Below are positions 5,060 through 7,406 of a stretch of DNA of 7,406 bases, in pieces. Below the pieces are notes generated by a model, which saw only the letters and a program-made list of their open reading frames with translations, ran no database searches and was not told where the DNA came from. This stretch comes from Candidatus Kuenenia stuttgartensis (lineage in GTDB: Bacteria > Planctomycetota > Planctomycetia > Pirellulales > UBA1268), in NCBI GenBank assembly GCA_945876515.1, contig CAMCPF010000150.1, positions 1 to 7,406 on the forward strand, given 5' to 3'. Position 1 is the stretch's first letter. Each line of letters begins with the position of its first letter. Made by a program: the position numbers and the translations under genes.

Positions 5060-5770
5060 ATGCGGCTCCTCAGCTGGAACATCCACAAGGGCATCGGCGG
5101 TCGCGACCGCCGGTATTCGCTGGCCCGGATCACCGATTGCATCGAGGCCGAGAACCCCGACCTGATCTGCCTCCAGGAGGTGGATCGGCTCGTCCACCGC
5201 AGCGGCCATGACGACCAGCCCAGGCTCCTGGCCCGCTACTTCCGCGGTCACTCGGTGTTTCAGCCGGTCGTCCGCGTCGGCGGCGGGGGCTATGGCAATC
5301 TGGTGCTCTCCCGCTGGCCCGTGGCCAGCCGCCACCGGATCTCGCTGCGGCACGGAGCCCGCAAGCCCCGCGGTGCCCAATTGCTGTTGGTCGAGTCGCC
5401 CGAGGGCCTGCTGCACCTCGTCAACACGCACCTCGGCTTGGCGGAGCGGGAGCGTCGCGCCCAGGTGGATCGGCTCCTCGGCCACATGCTGTTTCGCTCG
5501 GCCGATCCGCACCCCACGCTCGTGGTGGGCGACTTCAACGACTGGCGTGACTCGCTTGGCCGTGAGCGGTTTGCCACCTTCGGCTTCCGGCAGGTGACGA
5601 GCCCCGCCTCTCGGTATCGCACGTTCCCGGCCTGGCTCGCGCTGGGAGCGCTCGACAAGGTGTTTGTCCGCGGCAAGATCGAGGTGCGTCATGCCCGCGT
5701 GGTCCGCACCAGCCTGGCAAAGACGGCCAGCGATCACCTGCCGGTGGTGGTCGACTTTCACCTCCGGTGA
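5060..5770 (+). CDS. Endonuclease/exonuclease/phosphatase (EEP) family protein, YbhP-like
   Basis: A 236-aa protein covering one complete EEP domain, the Mg-dependent phosphodiesterase fold shared by exonuclease III, DNase I and sphingomyelinases. Catalytic motifs in order are WNIHKG (6-11, N7), CLQEVDR (37-43, metal-binding E40), NLVLSRWPV (80-88), VNTHLG (121-126, H124), VVGDFND (155-161, D158 and N160), ALDKVFV (197-203, D199) and ASDHLPVVVDFHL (223-235, D225 and H226). All key residues are present, so it should be active; whether the substrate is DNA, a lipid head group or another phosphodiester is not shown. There is no signal peptide. The ATG at 5060 fits the family start and has AAGGA (5044-5048) upstream with an 11-nt spacer; the frame is open further upstream, but those residues do not fit the family. 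The overall pattern resembles E. coli YbhP, encoded beside cardiolipin synthase clsB. Confidence 0.87.
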   Translation: MRLLSWNIHKGIGGRDRRYSLARITDCIEAENPDLICLQEVDRLVHRSGHDDQPRLLARYFRGHSVFQPVVRVGGGGYGNLVLSRWPVASRHRISLRHGARKPRGAQLLLVESPEGLLHLVNTHLGLAERERRAQVDRLLGHMLFRSADPHPTLVVGDFNDWRDSLGRERFATFGFRQVTSPASRYRTFPAWLALGALDKVFVRGKIEVRHARVVRTSLAKTASDHLPVVVDFHLR

Positions 5771-5775
5771 CTGTG

Positions 5776-5792
5776 CACCGGGGTGGCCGGTG
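5776..5792. terminator. Possible bidirectional terminator hairpin between EEP gene and hemL
   Basis: CACCGG-GGTGG-CCGGTG, a 6-bp stem with a 5-nt loop, starts 5 bp after the EEP stop in the 45-bp gap to the convergent hemL stop. The placement favours a terminator for one or both genes. It has no adjacent T-tract, so an intrinsic terminator is only possible, not shown. Confidence 0.38.
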
Positions 5793-5815
5793 TCCTGTCG
5801 CCCGGACGTGCGCCT

Positions 5816-7147
5816 CTACCCCGCCAGCGACTCGTGGGCCGCGGTGATCGTCGCGGCGATGTCGGCGTCGGTGAGGGCGGCCGAGAGAAACAGCGCCTCG
5901 TACTGGCTGCACGGGAGGTACACACCGCGGTCGATCATCGCCCAGAAGAAGGCGGCGTAGCGGGCCTTGTCGGACCGGCTCGCCGTCTTCCAGCCGCGCA
6001 CGGGCACGGGCTCCGGCCCGGGCTGAAAGAACATCGTCAGCATGCTGCCCACCCTCGCCACCCAGACGGGCAGGCCCGCCGCGGCGGCAGCGGCCCGAAA
6101 GCCCGCCTCAAGCGCCGCCCCGTGCCGCTCGAGCTGGCCGTAGGGTGGACGCTCGGCGAGCTCCTCGAGCGTGGCCGTGCCGGCGGCCACGGCGAGCGGA
6201 TTGCCCGCGAGCGTGCCGGCCTGAAACACCTTGCCGGCCGGAAGCACGTGATCCATCACGTCGGCCCTGCCGCCGTAGGCCGCGAGCGGCAGGCCGCCGC
6301 CCACGATCTTGCCGAGGATCGTGAGATCGGGGACGACGCCGAGGATCTCCTGGGCACCGCCGAGCGCCAGCCGGAAGCCAGACATCACCTCGTCAAAGAC
6401 GAGCAGCGCGCCATGCGAGCGGGTGAGCCGCCGGGCCGCGGCCAGGAACTCGGGCTCCGGCCGCACGAGTCCCATGTTGCCCACAACCGGCTCGAGCAGG
6501 ACCGCAGCGATTTCATCGCCTTCCCGGCCAAAGCAGTCCTCGAGCTCCTGCGGGTCGTTGTATTCCAGCACGAGCGTGTCGCGGGCCGTGCCCGCCGTCA
6601 CCCCGGGCGAGTCGGGCACGCCGAGCGTGGCGGCGGAGGAGCCCGCCGCGACCAGCAGGCTGTCGCCATGACCGTGATAGTTGCCCGCGAACTTCACGAT
6701 CTTGTCGCGGCCGGTGACCCCGCGGGCCAGCCGCACGGCGCTCATCGCCGCCTCGGTGCCGGAACTCGTCATCCGCACCTTCTCGATCGACGGCACGGCG
6801 GCGATGATCAGTTCCGCGAGCCGGCTCTCGGCCTCGGTTGGGGCGCCGTAGCTCGTGCCTCGCGCGAGCGCCGCCTCGATGGCCGCCACCACCCGCGGAT
6901 GACGATGGCCAAGGATCATCGGCCCCCAGGAGCCGATGTAGTCGAGGTAGCGGTTGCCGTCGATGTCGGTCAGCCATTGCCCCTGGGCTTCGCGAAAGAA
7001 GATCGGCTCTCCCCCGACGCCGCCGAAGGCGCGGGCCGGCGAGTTGACGCCGCCGGGAATCAGCCCCCGGGCACGGGCAAAGGCGGTATGGCTGGCGCGG
7101 CGACGGGCGGCGGTGGCGGCGGGCGGGTGGTCGGGCATCGGCGTCAC
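5816..7147 (-). CDS. hemL: Glutamate-1-semialdehyde 2,1-aminomutase
   Basis: A 443-aa PLP enzyme that converts glutamate-1-semialdehyde to 5-aminolevulinate, the second step of the C5 route to haem and other tetrapyrroles, in the cytoplasm. Family signatures are GGVNSPARAFGGVGGEP (32-48), SWGPMILGHRHP (73-84), SSGTEA (128-133), NYHGHGD (156-162), FDEVMSGFR (251-259, PLP-ring Asp D252), LGKIVGGGLP (278-287, Schiff-base Lys K280) and AGTLAGNPLA (310-319). It is complete and of normal length. I take GTG at 7147 as the start because GGAG (7156-7159) lies 8 nt before it and it overlaps the upstream stop as GTGA, a coupling arrangement. An ATG three codons later (7138) is the alternative, but its spacing to GGAG is 17 nt. 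hemA (glutamyl-tRNA reductase) is not in the window. Confidence 0.97.
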   Translation of the reverse strand: MTPMPDHPPAATAARRRASHTAFARARGLIPGGVNSPARAFGGVGGEPIFFREAQGQWLTDIDGNRYLDYIGSWGPMILGHRHPRVVAAIEAALARGTSYGAPTEAESRLAELIIAAVPSIEKVRMTSSGTEAAMSAVRLARGVTGRDKIVKFAGNYHGHGDSLLVAAGSSAATLGVPDSPGVTAGTARDTLVLEYNDPQELEDCFGREGDEIAAVLLEPVVGNMGLVRPEPEFLAAARRLTRSHGALLVFDEVMSGFRLALGGAQEILGVVPDLTILGKIVGGGLPLAAYGGRADVMDHVLPAGKVFQAGTLAGNPLAVAAGTATLEELAERPPYGQLERHGAALEAGFRAAAAAAGLPVWVARVGSMLTMFFQPGPEPVPVRGWKTASRSDKARYAAFFWAMIDRGVYLPCSQYEALFLSAALTDADIAATITAAHESLAG

Positions 7148-7406
7148 GGTTGCGACTCCGGAGGGGGTTGTGGCGGTCGGACTTCTGCCTGCGCAGCGAG
7201 CAGCGTGCGGGCCTCGGTGACAGCCTCGGCGGCGTGCGGCCGGGCAGCGTAAATCTCGACGAGGCCTTCGAGGAGTTCGCGCCGCCGGGCCAGGAGTTGG
7301 GCCTGCTCGGCCTCAGGGGCGGCCGCTGCCTGGGTCACCAGGGCCCGGGCCGCGGCGAGGGTGGCGGCAGCCCGGCTCAGATCTTCCTCACGCTCACGGG
7401 CTGCAA
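7144..7406 (-). CDS. Unrecognised helical protein, C-terminal part, cut by window edge
   Basis: The frame is open from the right edge to a TGA at 7144-7146 and gives at least 86 residues. A GTG at 7338 could begin a 64-residue protein, but the frame continues upstream without a stop, so the gene probably starts outside. The visible part is rich in Ala, Glu, Arg and Leu with helix-forming heptad-like spacing (AQLLARRRELLEGLVEIY, then AVTEARTLLAAQAEV), and it ends in a proline-rich tail (PPQPPPESQP). It looks like a coiled-coil or helical-repeat segment; no membrane segment or catalytic motif is visible. Its stop overlaps the hemL GTG start by 4 bp, so the two are probably co-transcribed and coupled. 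I cannot assign a function. Confidence 0.62.
   Translation of the reverse strand, partial: AAREREEDLSRAAATLAAARALVTQAAAAPEAEQAQLLARRRELLEGLVEIYAARPHAAEAVTEARTLLAAQAEVRPPQPPPESQP
7156..7159 (-). promoter_or_regulatory. Ribosome binding site that decides the hemL start
   Basis: GGAG on the minus strand stands 8 nt before the GTG at 7147 and 17 nt before the ATG at 7138. The spacing favours the GTG. The site lies inside the end of the upstream coding frame, consistent with translational coupling. Confidence 0.6.

Noticed and set aside
4190..5761. A 523-codon open frame on the minus strand crossing the isomerase and the EEP gene.
   Set aside because: It is out of frame with the isomerase and antisense to the EEP gene, both of which have intact catalytic motifs.
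5783..7252. A 489-codon open frame on the plus strand opposite hemL.
   Set aside because: It is the antisense shadow of an unmistakable hemL and shows no motifs or good ribosome site.

Overview
The window is GC-rich, gene-dense bacterial chromosome with no RNA genes, insertion sequences, phage genes or CRISPR arrays that I can see. A short secreted protein with a PEP-CTERM-type sorting tail, the GC bias and the loosely organised mix of housekeeping genes and small envelope proteins suggest a planctomycete (Pirellulales-like). That assignment is inference from style, as no marker gene is present.

Layout from left to right. (1) 1-2553, minus strand: a cardiolipin synthase gene (cls) is followed by two methionine-salvage genes, mtnB (methylthioribulose-1-phosphate dehydratase) and mtnD (acireductone dioxygenase, cut by the left edge). 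The gaps are 41 and 53 bp, so the three may share a transcript. (2) 2554-2920: a 367-bp divergent intergenic region carries a cluster of palindromes. Two of them differ by a paired, stem-preserving substitution. (3) 2921-4044, plus strand: a compact cassette of three small envelope-type proteins, each with a good Shine-Dalgarno site. They are a 130-aa signal-peptide/PEP-CTERM protein, a 45-aa single-membrane-segment peptide, and a 166-aa degenerate response-regulator receiver domain with a C-terminal membrane anchor. This is the least ordinary part of the window. (4) 4090-4992, minus strand: a TIM-barrel sugar phosphate isomerase/epimerase. It is divergent from (5) 5060-5770, plus strand: an endonuclease/exonuclease/phosphatase (EEP) family protein. 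Between them lies a short inverted repeat whose arms are both -10-like hexamers. (6) 5816-7147, minus strand: hemL (glutamate-1-semialdehyde aminomutase), whose GTG start overlaps by 4 bp the stop of (7) a helical, Ala/Glu-rich protein running off the right edge.

How they fit together: mtnB and mtnD act in the same pathway (recycling of methylthioadenosine to methionine). hemL belongs to C5 tetrapyrrole synthesis. cls makes cardiolipin in the membrane, and the EEP protein resembles the type that sits next to a cardiolipin synthase in E. coli (clsB-ybhP). The plus-strand cassette is probably an envelope or surface function, but its role cannot be read from the sequence. I see no convincing complete novel defence or mobile system. 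The best candidates for something undescribed are the three-gene cassette and the covarying palindrome cluster.
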